Shown here: piece by piece, positions 1 to 9,183 of the stretch
Numbering within the stretch: the stretch's first letter is position 1
Layout of the letters: each line of letters opens with the position of its first letter
Assembly: GCA_020161545.1 (NCBI GenBank)
Contig: JAIUNT010000005.1
Coordinates: 1-62,022, forward strand
Origin: Pseudomonadota bacterium
GTDB lineage: Bacteria; Pseudomonadota; Alphaproteobacteria; Caedimonadales; UBA1908
Direction of reading: 5' to 3'
DNA length: 62,022 nt
Notes under the pieces: model-generated
The model's input: the letters and a program-made list of their open reading frames with translations, nothing else
Databases searched by the model: none
Told to the model about the DNA's origin: nothing
Position numbers and translations under genes: made by a program

Positions 1-130
1 GCTGTTCGCAGCAGAGCGGGCACGCGCACTTGCCCATCCAGACGCTCTTCAAGCATTGGTGGGCCTTGTCAGGGAGGTAATGCCTTACGAACAACGTCAG
101 GCAGTGAAAAAAGAAATTTTAGGAGCGTAA
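1..130 (+). CDS. murG: MurG, C-terminal end (5' truncated by window)
   Basis: The open frame beginning at base 2 encodes about 42 residues and ends at TAA 128-130. It reads LFAAERARALAHPDALQ and onward, which resembles the C-terminal helix of UDP-N-acetylglucosamine--undecaprenyl-pyrophosphoryl-MurNAc-pentapeptide GlcNAc transferase. MurG makes lipid II on the inner face of the cytoplasmic membrane. The call rests mainly on position: murG directly precedes murC in most alphaproteobacterial mur-fts clusters, and murC starts 8 bases downstream. No catalytic residue is in the window, so the identity is contextual. Confidence 0.7.
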   Translation, partial: LFAAERARALAHPDALQALVGLVREVMPYEQRQAVKKEILGA

Positions 131-138
131 GGACGATC

Positions 139-1602
139 ATGCACGTGTTACCCAAAAACGTAGGCCCCATCCACCTCATTGGTATTGGAGGCATTGGCAT
201 GAGCGGTGTTGCCAGTATTTTGCACGCCCTCGGGTTTCGTGTTCAAGGGTCAGACGCGGGCGCGGGCGCCAACGTCGTGCGTCTGCGTCAACAAGGCATT
301 GAGGTCCATATCGGTCATGATCCGTCTCACCTTCAAGACGTGAGTGTGGTGGTGATTTCCTCGGCCGTCAAAGGCGACAATGTGGAGTTGATGGAAGCCA
401 GACGTCGGCGCATCCCTGTGGTGAAGCGCGCGGACATGCTGGCCGAAATCATGCGCCTGCGCCCCTCCATTGCCGTGGGTGGCACCCATGGCAAGACCAC
501 GACAACGTCCCTTGTGGCCTCACTCCTAGACGCAGGTGGATGTGACCCAACGGTTGTGAGTGGCGGCATCATCAACGCCTATGGCACCAACGCGCGCCCA
601 GGACAAGGCGCTTGGATGGTGGCCGAGGCCGATGAATCCGACGGTACCTTTGTACGCTTGCCTGCAACAATCTCCGTTGTCACCAACATTGATCCCGAGC
701 ACCTCGAGCACTACGGCAGCTTTGATAAGCTGAAAGAGTCATTCCTGGCCTTTGTGGAGAATATTCCCTTTTATGGCTTAGGGGTTGTGTGCTTTGACCA
801 TCCTGAGGTGCGCGCCCTTTACGGGACACTGACGGACAGGCGCCTCATAAGATACGGATTTTGCCAAGATGCAGATCTGCGTGCAACGAACCTCCGCTTC
901 TCGCCCTCAGGCACAACCTTTGACGTGACACTTTCCCAGCGCATCCAAGACTTCTGGCCCAATACCCCCTATGGACCCGAGATGAAGGATCTCTTTTTAC
1001 CGCTTCTTGGCGAGCATAATGCGTCCAACGCCCTGGCGGCCATTGCGTGCGCCCTTGAGCTGGGCCTGTCCCAGGACGCCATCCGTGCCGGCCTTGCGGC
1101 CTTTAGCGGTGTTGAGCGTCGCTTTACCCGCGTGGGAAGCGTGGGAGGCGTACACATCATCGATGACTATGCCCACCACCCCGCCGAAATACGCGCAGTA
1201 CTGCGTACGGCCCGCCAGGTTAACCCCAAGCGTGTTCTGGCCGTGGTGCAGCCCCACCGTTACTCGCGCTTAGCATCCCTTTTTGAGGACTTTGCCGCCG
1301 CCTTTGAAGGCGCTGACCACGTGATTGTGGCGCCCGTTTACGCAGCCGGTGAAGAGCCCATTCCAGACGTCACCCACACCCGCTTGGCCAGCGCCCTTGA
1401 AAGCAAAGGACACAGCGTCCATGTCCTTGGTGGCAGAGATGATCTTGCGCCCCTTTTGTCGCGCATTGCCAAAGAGGGTGACTATGTGGTGTGTATGGGC
1501 GCCGGAGATATTACAGCCTGGGCAAAGGAGCTGCCTAAGTGCCTTTTTCAGAGCGTGGCGCGTGAATGCCTGACAATAGAACAAGACAGGGTATGTGCAT
1601 AA
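139..1602 (+). CDS. murC: UDP-N-acetylmuramate--L-alanine ligase
   Basis: This 487-residue Mur ligase adds L-alanine to UDP-MurNAc in the cytoplasm, the first amino acid of the peptidoglycan stem. The N-terminal Rossmann-like nucleotide-sugar site is GIGGIGMSG (residues 15-23). The ATP P-loop is GTHGKTTTTS (115-124), and EADESDGTF and NIDPEHLEHYG follow as typical central-domain motifs. DDYAHHPAEI and QPHRYSRL are characteristic MurC motifs in the C-terminal domain. Length is normal for the family. The start has an AAGGA sequence a few bases upstream and lies 8 bases after murG, so co-transcription is likely. Confidence 0.97.
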   Translation: MHVLPKNVGPIHLIGIGGIGMSGVASILHALGFRVQGSDAGAGANVVRLRQQGIEVHIGHDPSHLQDVSVVVISSAVKGDNVELMEARRRRIPVVKRADMLAEIMRLRPSIAVGGTHGKTTTTSLVASLLDAGGCDPTVVSGGIINAYGTNARPGQGAWMVAEADESDGTFVRLPATISVVTNIDPEHLEHYGSFDKLKESFLAFVENIPFYGLGVVCFDHPEVRALYGTLTDRRLIRYGFCQDADLRATNLRFSPSGTTFDVTLSQRIQDFWPNTPYGPEMKDLFLPLLGEHNASNALAAIACALELGLSQDAIRAGLAAFSGVERRFTRVGSVGGVHIIDDYAHHPAEIRAVLRTARQVNPKRVLAVVQPHRYSRLASLFEDFAAAFEGADHVIVAPVYAAGEEPIPDVTHTRLASALESKGHSVHVLGGRDDLAPLLSRIAKEGDYVVCMGAGDITAWAKELPKCLFQSVARECLTIEQDRVCA

Positions 1603-1616
1603 GGGAGGATGAACAC

Positions 1617-2570
1617 ATGGAGTATTCGAGGGGACAGGCACTTTTATCAAGACTGCCCAAGGTGCGTGGTCGCTACAGCGCGGACGCACCTTTGTCAAAG
1701 ATTACCTGGTTTCAGGTGGGCGGCCCGGCAGATGTTTTGTTCAAACCAGCAGACCCCCAAGACCTGGCTTTCTTCCTCCAAGAGCGCCCTAAGGATATCC
1801 CCCTCCACATTCTAGGTGTTGGCTCAAATCTGCTCGTGCGCGACGGGGGTGTGCCCGGTGTTGTGATTCGCTTGGGACGCGGGTTCACAAACCTTGCCAT
1901 CGCTGCCGACGGCGTGACCTTAGATGTGGGCGCAGGTGTCCTTGACCGCACCGTTGCCCTGATTGCTCAAGAAGAAGGCATTGGGGGACTCGAGTTTCTC
2001 GTTGGCATTCCCGGCACCATGGGCGGCGCTCTTAAGATGAACGCGGGATGTTATGGCACAGAGATGAAAGATGTGCTCGACAGCGCCCTGGTGATCACCG
2101 ATAAAGGGCAGCTTATGCGTCTCACCCCCCAAGAGCTTGGCATGAGCTATCGCCACACGACACTTCCTGATTCCTGGGTTGTGGTCAGTGTGCGCTTAAA
2201 GGGGCACACAGAAGAAAGCAGCCTTTTGAAGGAGCGCCTTGATACCCTTTTGGCCCAACGTGAGGCCTCTCAACCTGTGCGCACCCGTACAGGAGGCAGC
2301 ACTTTTGCCAATCCAGACGGCGCGCGTGCGTGGGAGCTCATTGACCAAGCGGGATGTCGGGGCCTACGCATAGGAGGCGCCCAAGTTTCCCCCATGCACT
2401 GTAACTTTTTGATTAATACAGGAGACGCCACCGCCCAGGATCTTGAGACGCTAGGTGAGCATGTACGCATGCGCGTCTTGGAGACGAGCGGCGTGGACCT
2501 CAGGTGGGAAATTCAACGGTGGGGCGACATGGTCACGTCGACACAAGTGTACGGAGCAGAAGCAGCATGA
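1617..2570 (+). CDS. murB: UDP-N-acetylenolpyruvoylglucosamine reductase
   Basis: MurB is an FAD flavoenzyme that reduces UDP-GlcNAc-enolpyruvate to UDP-MurNAc with NADPH. Seen here: the FAD-binding motifs WFQVGGPADVLF and GVGSNLLVRDGG, then GIPGTMGGALKMNAGCYG, and the GGSTFANP segment carrying the catalytic Ser of the family, followed by LIDQAGCRGLRIGGAQVS. I chose ATG 1617 (317 residues) because GGGAGG lies 8 bases upstream at 1603-1608. Upstream ATGs at 1566 and 1593 would overlap murC and lack a ribosome site. It follows murC by 14 bases and overlaps ddl by four bases. Confidence 0.95.
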   Translation: MEYSRGQALLSRLPKVRGRYSADAPLSKITWFQVGGPADVLFKPADPQDLAFFLQERPKDIPLHILGVGSNLLVRDGGVPGVVIRLGRGFTNLAIAADGVTLDVGAGVLDRTVALIAQEEGIGGLEFLVGIPGTMGGALKMNAGCYGTEMKDVLDSALVITDKGQLMRLTPQELGMSYRHTTLPDSWVVVSVRLKGHTEESSLLKERLDTLLAQREASQPVRTRTGGSTFANPDGARAWELIDQAGCRGLRIGGAQVSPMHCNFLINTGDATAQDLETLGEHVRMRVLETSGVDLRWEIQRWGDMVTSTQVYGAEAA

Positions 2571-3547
2571 ATAAAGTAAAAAAGGTCGCCGTCCTCATGG
2601 GCGGTTGGTCCGGTGAGCGCGAGGTATCCCTGTCAAGCGGCGAAGGTGTCTTGAGGGCACTCACGAACGCTGGCTATGATACCGTTGCCATTGATGTGAC
2701 ACCAGATATGAAAGCCCTCGTCCATGATCTGGACCAAGGATTTGACGTGGTCTTCATGGGTGCGCTCCACGGGCGTTGGGTGGAAGATGGGTGCCTTCAG
2801 GGGCTTCTTGAGATGATGGGCCTGCCCTATACACACTCGGGTGTGCGGGCCAGTGCCAATGCCATGTTCAAGCCCACCTCACGCCGCCTTTTGGAGGAAG
2901 CAAAGATCGCGATCCCCCCAGGGCGCCGCGTAAAACGCGAGGATCTTTTGGCTTACGAGGGTCCTTTTCCTTGCGTGCTCAAACCCTTTTGCGAAGGCTC
3001 CAGCCTGGGTGTGATCATTGCCCAGACGAAAGACGCGCTCCTTAAGGCAGATGAGCCCTGGGCCTATGGCGATGAGGCGCTTCTTGAGGACTACATCCCT
3101 GGGCTTGAACTTCAAACAGCCGTTGCCTTTGGACGCGCCATTGGCACCATTGAGATTCGCCCCAATGACGGCTTTTATGACTATAAAGCCAAATACGTTG
3201 ATGGTCACGCGGTCCATGTGATGCCTGCCTCTGTGAATGAAGCGACTTACGCGGCGTCCTTGGCCATGGCCGAGGCCGCTTACCATGCCCTTGAGTGTGA
3301 GGGTATCGCGCGTATTGATATGCGTTTTAATGATACGCCCTCGGGCCCACAAGGCTTATTTGTTTTAGAGGTGAATACCCAGCCGGGCATGACACCTCTG
3401 TCTTTGGTACCGGAGATTGCCGCACACTGTGGCATTTCCTTTGAAGAACTTGTCAAATGGATGGTAGAAAATCCAAGATGTCCCGACCGCACACATCAAG
3501 CGCAAATCGACGCACAAAACGCACCCAAAGCGCACCTAGCCGCTTAA
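2567..3547 (+). CDS. ddl: D-alanine--D-alanine ligase
   Basis: This 326-residue ATP-grasp enzyme joins two D-alanines for the peptidoglycan pentapeptide. Visible motifs are GGWSGEREVSLSSG at the N terminus, the ATP-grasp strand CVLKPFCEGSSLGV, IARIDMRF, and the Mg/ATP site FVLEVNTQPGMTPLSL. The HGxxxEDG substrate loop is present as HGRWVEDG, with Val where Gly is common. ATG 2567 overlaps the murB stop in an ATGA arrangement, implying translational coupling. A longer frame from 2504 lies inside murB and would add 21 unrelated residues, so I rejected it. Confidence 0.96.
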   Translation: MNKVKKVAVLMGGWSGEREVSLSSGEGVLRALTNAGYDTVAIDVTPDMKALVHDLDQGFDVVFMGALHGRWVEDGCLQGLLEMMGLPYTHSGVRASANAMFKPTSRRLLEEAKIAIPPGRRVKREDLLAYEGPFPCVLKPFCEGSSLGVIIAQTKDALLKADEPWAYGDEALLEDYIPGLELQTAVAFGRAIGTIEIRPNDGFYDYKAKYVDGHAVHVMPASVNEATYAASLAMAEAAYHALECEGIARIDMRFNDTPSGPQGLFVLEVNTQPGMTPLSLVPEIAAHCGISFEELVKWMVENPRCPDRTHQAQIDAQNAPKAHLAA

Positions 3548-4377
3548 AGGCGTTTGCAAAGGATCTGCCTTTGCGTCAGGCAGGCTACGCGGCCGCAGCC
3601 ATTCTCGTTGTGGGAATGGGTGTGGGCGTGTACCAGCTTGGCAGCCATGCCTATAAGTCCCTGTCTGCGGGCGCGTCCGGCGTTGTGCAAAAAGCAGGCT
3701 TTAGCCTCACCAATATTGTTGTGGAGGGCCGCTCGCGCACGCGCACCCAGGACATCTCCCAGACCATGGCGGTCAAAAAAGGCATGCCTATTTTTGATGT
3801 AGATCCCCACCTCATTCGCGAGAAATTGGAGGCTCTTCCTTGGGTACGCTCCGTGGTTGTGGAGCGACGCCTGCCAAATACCCTTTACATTCGCCTGATG
3901 GAGCGTTCCCCCATTGCCCTGTGGCAGGATCAAAAGACAACCCATTTTCTCGTGGATGAACGCGGCGAAATCATCCATCAGGCAGACGCCTCAGACCACC
4001 GCTCGTTTCTCATTGTCACGGGAGAGAAGGCACCGGAGGCAACACCCCTCCTTCTCAAAACCTTAGAGAAATACCCCCAGATTGCCCAGCACGTGACGGG
4101 CGCGGCCTTTGTGTCATCGCGCGCGTGGGAGCTCCACTTAGGTCCACGCTTGCGTGTGAAGCTTCCTGCGCGTAACCTGGATCAGGCGATGGTCAGACTC
4201 CAAGAGTTTGCCAAGGCAGGCTACTTTGAGAAAGCCGATATTTTGTCCATTGATGTGCGCTTGCCGGACCGCGCTTTCTTTTACTTAAGCGACGCCGCCA
4301 CGGCGCGGCGCAAGGGTGGTCCCAAGGCCAAAGTCGGGGCCACTGTCGTCAAAGACACGACCATGCGAGGGAACTGA
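3457..4377 (+). CDS. ftsQ: Cell division protein FtsQ
   Basis: FtsQ is a bitopic membrane protein linking early and late divisome proteins. Seen here: a basic cytoplasmic tail (about residues 1-40), one membrane segment around residues 42-64 rich in Ala/Val/Gly, then a periplasmic POTRA domain beginning FSLTNIVVEGRSRT. LPWVRSVVVERRLPNTL and MERSPIALWQ are FtsQ/DivIB hallmarks. The start is uncertain: ATG 3457 overlaps ddl by 91 bases, and ATG 3478 (299 residues) is equally possible. Neither has a strong ribosome site. Order and overlap place it in the mur-fts operon. Confidence 0.92.
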   Translation: MDGRKSKMSRPHTSSANRRTKRTQSAPSRLKAFAKDLPLRQAGYAAAAILVVGMGVGVYQLGSHAYKSLSAGASGVVQKAGFSLTNIVVEGRSRTRTQDISQTMAVKKGMPIFDVDPHLIREKLEALPWVRSVVVERRLPNTLYIRLMERSPIALWQDQKTTHFLVDERGEIIHQADASDHRSFLIVTGEKAPEATPLLLKTLEKYPQIAQHVTGAAFVSSRAWELHLGPRLRVKLPARNLDQAMVRLQEFAKAGYFEKADILSIDVRLPDRAFFYLSDAATARRKGGPKAKVGATVVKDTTMRGN

Positions 4378-4381
4378 CCTT

Positions 4382-5662
4382 ATGATGAAAAAGCTCTGGT
4401 TTAAATCCGTTGGAAAGTCCCTTGTGAATGCGGGCCCCCTTTTGTGGGCGGGCCTTGATGTGGGCACCAGCAAGGTTGCGTGCTGTATTGCCAGATGGGA
4501 CGCAACAAGGGGCTTGCGCGTGGTAGGCTTGGGTCAAAACGCCGCGCGGGGCCTTCGCGCTGGCTCCATCGTGGATATGGGCGCCCTTGAGGAAGCCATC
4601 CGCGGCGCTGTCTCCCGGGCTGAAGACATGGCACGCGAGACCATTTCAGGCGTTTACGTCAGCGTGTCCGCCGCCCTCACCCAAAGCCAAACCCGCGCCG
4701 TTGACGCCGTCATCACGGGCCATCCTGTGGACGAGACAGATTTGCGCAAAATGCTGATACAGGCGTGCCAGGGCACAAGCCGCCCGTCCCACGACGTGCT
4801 CCATGTCCTGCCCACACGCTATCAAATCGACGGTAACTCAGGCATCAAAGACCCGCGCGGCATGTTCGGGGATACCCTCCAAGGGCGCATCCATGTGGTC
4901 AGCGCACAGCACAGCCCCCTGCGCAATATGACCGCCTGCATTGAACGCTGCCACCTTGAGGTGAAAGGCTTTGCCCTGGGCTCTTATGCTGCAGGCCTTG
5001 CCACCCTTGTGGAGGACGAAAAAGAACTGGGCGTGACCCTGGTGGACATGGGTGCCGGCAGCACAACGGCCGTTACCTTTTTAGAGGGCACCTTCTGTCA
5101 GGTGGTCAGCGTCCCCATGGGCGGCGCCCATGTGACAAGCGACATCGCCAAGGGCCTGTCCACGCCCCTTGTGCAAGCGGAGCGCATCAAAACCCTTTTT
5201 GGCAGCGCCATGTCATCGTCGGGACACGACCTTATTACCGTTCCTCAAATTGGTGAAGAGGAAGGCGCCAAGGGCCTTCAAGTCACCCGCGCCGAAATCA
5301 CCCGCATTATTCGACCACGCATGGAAGAAACCTTTGAGCTTTTGCGCGATGGGCTGCGCGCAGCCGGGGGCGGCGCCCACGCGGGCCACCGCCTTGTGCT
5401 CACGGGTGGCGCCAGTGGTCTAGCTGGTGTGCGCGAGCTGTGTGAACTGATCCTTGCGCGCCCCACACGTCTGGGGCGCCCCATGACGCTGGTGGGTCAC
5501 GAAGAGCGCGTGCGTCAAAGCGCATTCTCTACCTGTGCCGGCCTCATCCTCCACGCCCACGCAGCCGAGGGTCACGCAGCCGCCATCCCTACCCCCGCCA
5601 ACACACAAAAAAATGTGACTGGATTTGACAAAGTGCGTACGTGGTTTAGGGAAAATGTGTAA
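4382..5662 (+). CDS. ftsA: Cell division protein FtsA
   Basis: FtsA is the actin-like ATPase that tethers FtsZ filaments to the membrane. Seen here: phosphate-1 motif GLDVGTSKVACCIAR near the N terminus, the inserted 1C region, phosphate-2 VDMGAGSTTAVTFLEG, the adenosine motif LTGGASGLAG, and a C-terminal amphipathic helix FDKVRTWFRENV, the usual membrane-targeting sequence. ATG 4382 is preceded by GAGG about 11 bases upstream and follows the ftsQ stop by 4 bases. ATG 4385 is an adjacent alternative. Length (426 residues) fits the family. Confidence 0.96.
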   Translation: MMKKLWFKSVGKSLVNAGPLLWAGLDVGTSKVACCIARWDATRGLRVVGLGQNAARGLRAGSIVDMGALEEAIRGAVSRAEDMARETISGVYVSVSAALTQSQTRAVDAVITGHPVDETDLRKMLIQACQGTSRPSHDVLHVLPTRYQIDGNSGIKDPRGMFGDTLQGRIHVVSAQHSPLRNMTACIERCHLEVKGFALGSYAAGLATLVEDEKELGVTLVDMGAGSTTAVTFLEGTFCQVVSVPMGGAHVTSDIAKGLSTPLVQAERIKTLFGSAMSSSGHDLITVPQIGEEEGAKGLQVTRAEITRIIRPRMEETFELLRDGLRAAGGGAHAGHRLVLTGGASGLAGVRELCELILARPTRLGRPMTLVGHEERVRQSAFSTCAGLILHAHAAEGHAAAIPTPANTQKNVTGFDKVRTWFRENV

Positions 5663-5781
5663 TGCGCTCAAAAATAAGAGAATATTGTCTTAATATTCAG
5701 TAGTGTTTATATTAAAAATGCCTTAAAATGTGGGCATAGTCCGTCGGTGTGGTTTCCAGCAAAAAGGTAGGGTCAAAGAGG

Positions 5782-7371
5782 ATGTCAGTGTCTGAACTCA
5801 AGAAAAATGCAACAATTATGGCACAAAAAAGTGATACGGATGCGCCTCAGGGCCCTAAGCTTCCACCCCAGCCGACCTCTCTTTACGGGCATCCAACCAT
5901 TTCGCCAGCAGGGCCTGCCCCCCAAGCTCCCGCGCCGGTTGCCCAGGTGGCCCCTGCCCCAACAGTTGCCCCAGCGCCAACACCGCTCCCACCCCTTGAT
6001 TTAGAGCTCAAGCCCCGCATTACCGTTGTGGGCGTAGGAGGGGCTGGTAACAACGCTGTTAACAACATGATTCGCTCGAAATTACAGGGTGTGCAGTTTA
6101 TCTCTTGCAATACCGACGCCCAGGCCCTTGCCCATTCTTTGTCTGAAAAGCGTATCCAACTAGGAACCCTTGTGACCCAGGGACTTGGTGCGGGATCACG
6201 CCCAGAGGTTGGGCGCGCTGCCGCGGAAGAATCCCTTGAGACACTCATGGACGCCATTTCCGGCAGCAACATGGTCTTTATCACCGCCGGTATGGGTGGT
6301 GGCACAGGAACGGGTGCGGCCCCCGTTGTGGCCCAGGCTGCACGTTCCCTTGGTATCCTCACCGTCGCGGTGGCCACAAAGCCCTTCCATTTTGAAGGCA
6401 ATCACCGCATGCGCACGGCAGAGCGCGGCATTGAGGAACTGGCCCAACACGTGGACACCCTCATCATTATTCCGAACCAGAACCTGTTCCGGGTCGCCAA
6501 CGAGAAAACCACCTTTGCCGATGCCTTTAAAATGGCCGACGATGTGCTCCACTCAGGTGTGCGCGGCGTCACTGACCTTATGATGATGCCTGGTCTGATT
6601 AACCTCGACTTTGCTGACATTCGCTCTGTGATGAGCGAGATGGGCAAAGCCATGATGGGTACGGGTGAGGCCAATGGTGAAGGACGTGCCATTGCGGCCG
6701 CTGAAGCCGCCATCTCCAATCCGCTTCTCGACGATGTTTCCATGCGCGGCGCCCAGGGTGTACTCATCAACATTACGGGTGGTATGGACATGACCTTGTT
6801 TGAGGTAGATGAAGCCGCCAATCGTATCCGCGACGAAGTAGATCCCGATGCCAACATCATCTTCGGTTCGACCTTCGATGAGAAGCTTAATGGCATCATG
6901 CGTGTGTCCGTTGTGGCCACGGGCATTGAGGCCGATGAGGCACGCAAGCGCTGTGTCTTCACCGCAAAGCAGCCAGAGGCTGAAGTCGCGCCCGTTCAAG
7001 AAGAGCCCGCTCCACTAGAAGAGGAAGAGCTCGCCCGCGAAGTGGTTGAGGAGACCTATGGCGAGAATGATGAAAATCTTACCGAGGACGCTTTTGAGCG
7101 CGCAAGGCAAGAATTTGCGCACTACTTCCAAGAAAATGCGCATCCAGGACAATCCCCCATGCCTGAGCCACAAAAAAAACAAGGCTTCTTTAGCCGCCTT
7201 GCTGCCAGCATGAAGGGGGATGCATCATCCCGCGAGGCACGCCCATCCGCACGTTTTCAAGAAATGGAAGCGCCACAACGTCCAACTTCCTCTAAGAAGG
7301 AAGCGCACATCCAAGAAAGCGCCCCTGACGCTGCGGACATCCCAAGCTTTATGCGCCGCAAGCCCCGTTAA
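5782..7371 (+). CDS. ftsZ: Cell division protein FtsZ with N-terminal Pro/Ala extension
   Basis: FtsZ is the tubulin-like GTPase forming the division ring. The GTPase core is canonical: [14 protein letters not shown] (from residue 84), the tubulin signature GGGTGTG (from 172), and the T7-loop [11 protein letters not shown]. The C-terminal peptide [11 protein letters not shown], which binds FtsA, follows an acidic/Gln linker. Unusually, about 75 residues precede the conserved ELKPRITV start and are dominated by Pro, Ala and Gln. ATG 5782 has AGGTAGGG about 9 bases upstream; GTG 5749 and ATG 5818 are alternatives, and all retain the extension. The 5663-5781 gap is AT-rich and may hold a separate promoter. 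Confidence 0.95.
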   Translation: MSVSELKKNATIMAQKSDTDAPQGPKLPPQPTSLYGHPTISPAGPAPQAPAPVAQVAPAPTVAPAPTPLPPLDLELKPRITVVGVGGAGNNAVNNMIRSKLQGVQFISCNTDAQALAHSLSEKRIQLGTLVTQGLGAGSRPEVGRAAAEESLETLMDAISGSNMVFITAGMGGGTGTGAAPVVAQAARSLGILTVAVATKPFHFEGNHRMRTAERGIEELAQHVDTLIIIPNQNLFRVANEKTTFADAFKMADDVLHSGVRGVTDLMMMPGLINLDFADIRSVMSEMGKAMMGTGEANGEGRAIAAAEAAISNPLLDDVSMRGAQGVLINITGGMDMTLFEVDEAANRIRDEVDPDANIIFGSTFDEKLNGIMRVSVVATGIEADEARKRCVFTAKQPEAEVAPVQEEPAPLEEEELAREVVEETYGENDENLTEDAFERARQEFAHYFQENAHPGQSPMPEPQKKQGFFSRLAASMKGDASSREARPSARFQEMEAPQRPTSSKKEAHIQESAPDAADIPSFMRRKPR

Positions 7372-7397
7372 GGGCTTTGCACAAAGAATAAAAAAAG

Positions 7398-7430
7398 AAA
7401 GCCCCGTCAGACTTTGACGGGGCTTTTTCT
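7398..7430. terminator. Bidirectional rho-independent terminator after ftsZ
   Basis: A perfect 12-bp stem (7398-7409 with 7415-7426) closes a 5-base loop. It is flanked by an A-run on the left and a T-run on the right, so it can terminate both ftsZ and the converging minus-strand gene. Confidence 0.9.
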
Positions 7431-7441
7431 ATTGGCTCTGG

Positions 7442-8992
7442 TTAAGCGTTTGGTACCACCAAGCCGCACTCTGCAAAATAGTCCTTAATAGCGGCGGTTG
7501 TCCGAAATCCAAAGGTATTCTCCCCGCCATGGGGACGCCACAGCTCGTGCTTGTGCGCTTGACCATCAGGCGTATAGTAAGTCAGCGTCACATGGGAAGA
7601 TCCTCCTTTTTTCTCTGTGACGCGACCGCCAAGGCCACGAAACAAGAGCGCCACATCAGGGTATGTTTGCCCTGCCGCCGTGCCCCAAAAGGCGACCAGA
7701 CGCTTATAAAGATTTGCGCCACGTTGTCTTTCATCCTCGCGCTCTTCCTCTTTCTCTCTCGGGGACTTCCGCGCCTTGGGTTTACTTTTGCCGTGCGCCC
7801 TTGGGCTGTCATGACGTTGGCGTTTATTTAAGTCCGCAATGCCCCTCTTTTTTTCCTTCACACGCTTCTTGGAAGGGAAGACATTTTCTGAAACGCTTGA
7901 GAGTCCAATGATCTCTGCCTCGCTGTCATGGGTATGGGCATCCAAGCGCACAAGACGGATCAGTTCTTTCATGTGCTGGGCATGGGCTGCCTGTGCCTCT
8001 ATGCGGCGGCGCTTTTCAGCTTGTTTCTGCTCAAGCTGAGCTCTTTCAAAGGCAGCGGCCTGTTTGATTACAGCGATCTCTTTCTTGCTTGGACGTCGTC
8101 CCTTTCGCTTATTTTCTTGCGCAGGAGACTTTGTTGGGTCACTTGTAACCTTATCTCGTTTTTGGGCAAGTTTTCTTCTCAGGCGATCCTTCGTTGCGTT
8201 TCCTGTGGACGCTGGCAAAAGCGCTTGAGCCTCATCTGTCAGATCAATAACCTGCACATGGGGCGTCGCACAAGGGCGTGAGCCGTCGTGGGCACTACAG
8301 CTGTCTGGATCAAGGATGTCTTTGACTTCGCGCTTGAGGTACTTCGCAAGAATGGTCCCTGGGTCTATGGAGTCCAAACATACGCGCGCACGGTCTTGGT
8401 CCTGTTTTAAAAGGACCTTGTAAGCCTCTTTAATGACTTCACACATAAGCGCGTGCCGATCAATGGAAAGCTGCACACTTTGTTTACTGAGTGCGTTGAG
8501 GGAGGCAAAGTCCTCGGGCTTTGTGCTGGGCACACATCCGCCCATCAGCATAGATTGAAAGCGTGAGAGAAAATAGCCATTGCGTATGTTAACAAAGTGA
8601 TTAAACATCTGTTCGACGTCCTCGACTGTGGTTGCCTTCTCAAGACGTTCAAGGTTTGTTTTGACCCCTTCTATATTTATTTTTAGCGCGGCAAGGGTCT
8701 GGTTGGCCCACGCATCGAGTTTCTCGCGTCCGCCCGGATGTCTTAACTCAGAGCAAATCACATGAAAATTCGCGTCATCTGGGTCAAATGTGACAGACTC
8801 CCCATTGAGATAATCTTGTATCTTCAAAATATACTCCCCTTGATCCGCGTCTCTTTTGAGAAAAGCCCTATGGCTTTCCTGAGATTTTCGCAAAAGTGCC
8901 CCATGCTCTGCTTCATGGGTCTCTTGTTGGGACGCGGGGGTTAGCTGTGAAAAAGTTATTGCAAAAGCAAGTGTGGAGAAAATGTATCTCAT
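7442..8992 (-). CDS. Secreted protein with HicA-like C-terminal domain
   Basis: A 516-residue protein with an N-terminal signal peptide (MRYIFSTLAFAITFSQ). A mostly helical middle follows, then a long Lys/Arg/Glu-rich segment with nuclear-localisation-like clusters (KRKGRRPSKK, KKRVKEKKRG). The last ~90 residues resemble the HicA mRNA-interferase fold (dsRBD-like): an N-terminal helix, GLGGRVTEKKGGSSHVTLTY with the Ser-His pair typical of HicA, a basic HELWRPHGG turn, and a final helix AAIKDYFAECGL. HicA toxins are normally small and cytoplasmic with a HicB partner; none is seen here. ATG 8992 gives the clean signal peptide, while TTG 9016 is an upstream alternative. Domain assignment is by motif only. 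Confidence 0.6.
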   Translation of the reverse strand: MRYIFSTLAFAITFSQLTPASQQETHEAEHGALLRKSQESHRAFLKRDADQGEYILKIQDYLNGESVTFDPDDANFHVICSELRHPGGREKLDAWANQTLAALKINIEGVKTNLERLEKATTVEDVEQMFNHFVNIRNGYFLSRFQSMLMGGCVPSTKPEDFASLNALSKQSVQLSIDRHALMCEVIKEAYKVLLKQDQDRARVCLDSIDPGTILAKYLKREVKDILDPDSCSAHDGSRPCATPHVQVIDLTDEAQALLPASTGNATKDRLRRKLAQKRDKVTSDPTKSPAQENKRKGRRPSKKEIAVIKQAAAFERAQLEQKQAEKRRRIEAQAAHAQHMKELIRLVRLDAHTHDSEAEIIGLSSVSENVFPSKKRVKEKKRGIADLNKRQRHDSPRAHGKSKPKARKSPREKEEEREDERQRGANLYKRLVAFWGTAAGQTYPDVALLFRGLGGRVTEKKGGSSHVTLTYYTPDGQAHKHELWRPHGGENTFGFRTTAAIKDYFAECGLVVPNA

Positions 8993-9183
8993 GGGAGCGC
9001 TCAAAGATTTTGACAATTTTTTATGTCATCTTTTCTTTGCGCTTTCAACAGGATTCTCATTGAGCATTCTGGGGGCACTTTTGATGAGACATCAAGATGT
9101 TTATAGAGATTTGCCGCAAGCTGTGTCTCCTCTTCACGAGGATCTTCTTTCTCGTCAGATGTGGTACACGCTTTGTATTTGTT

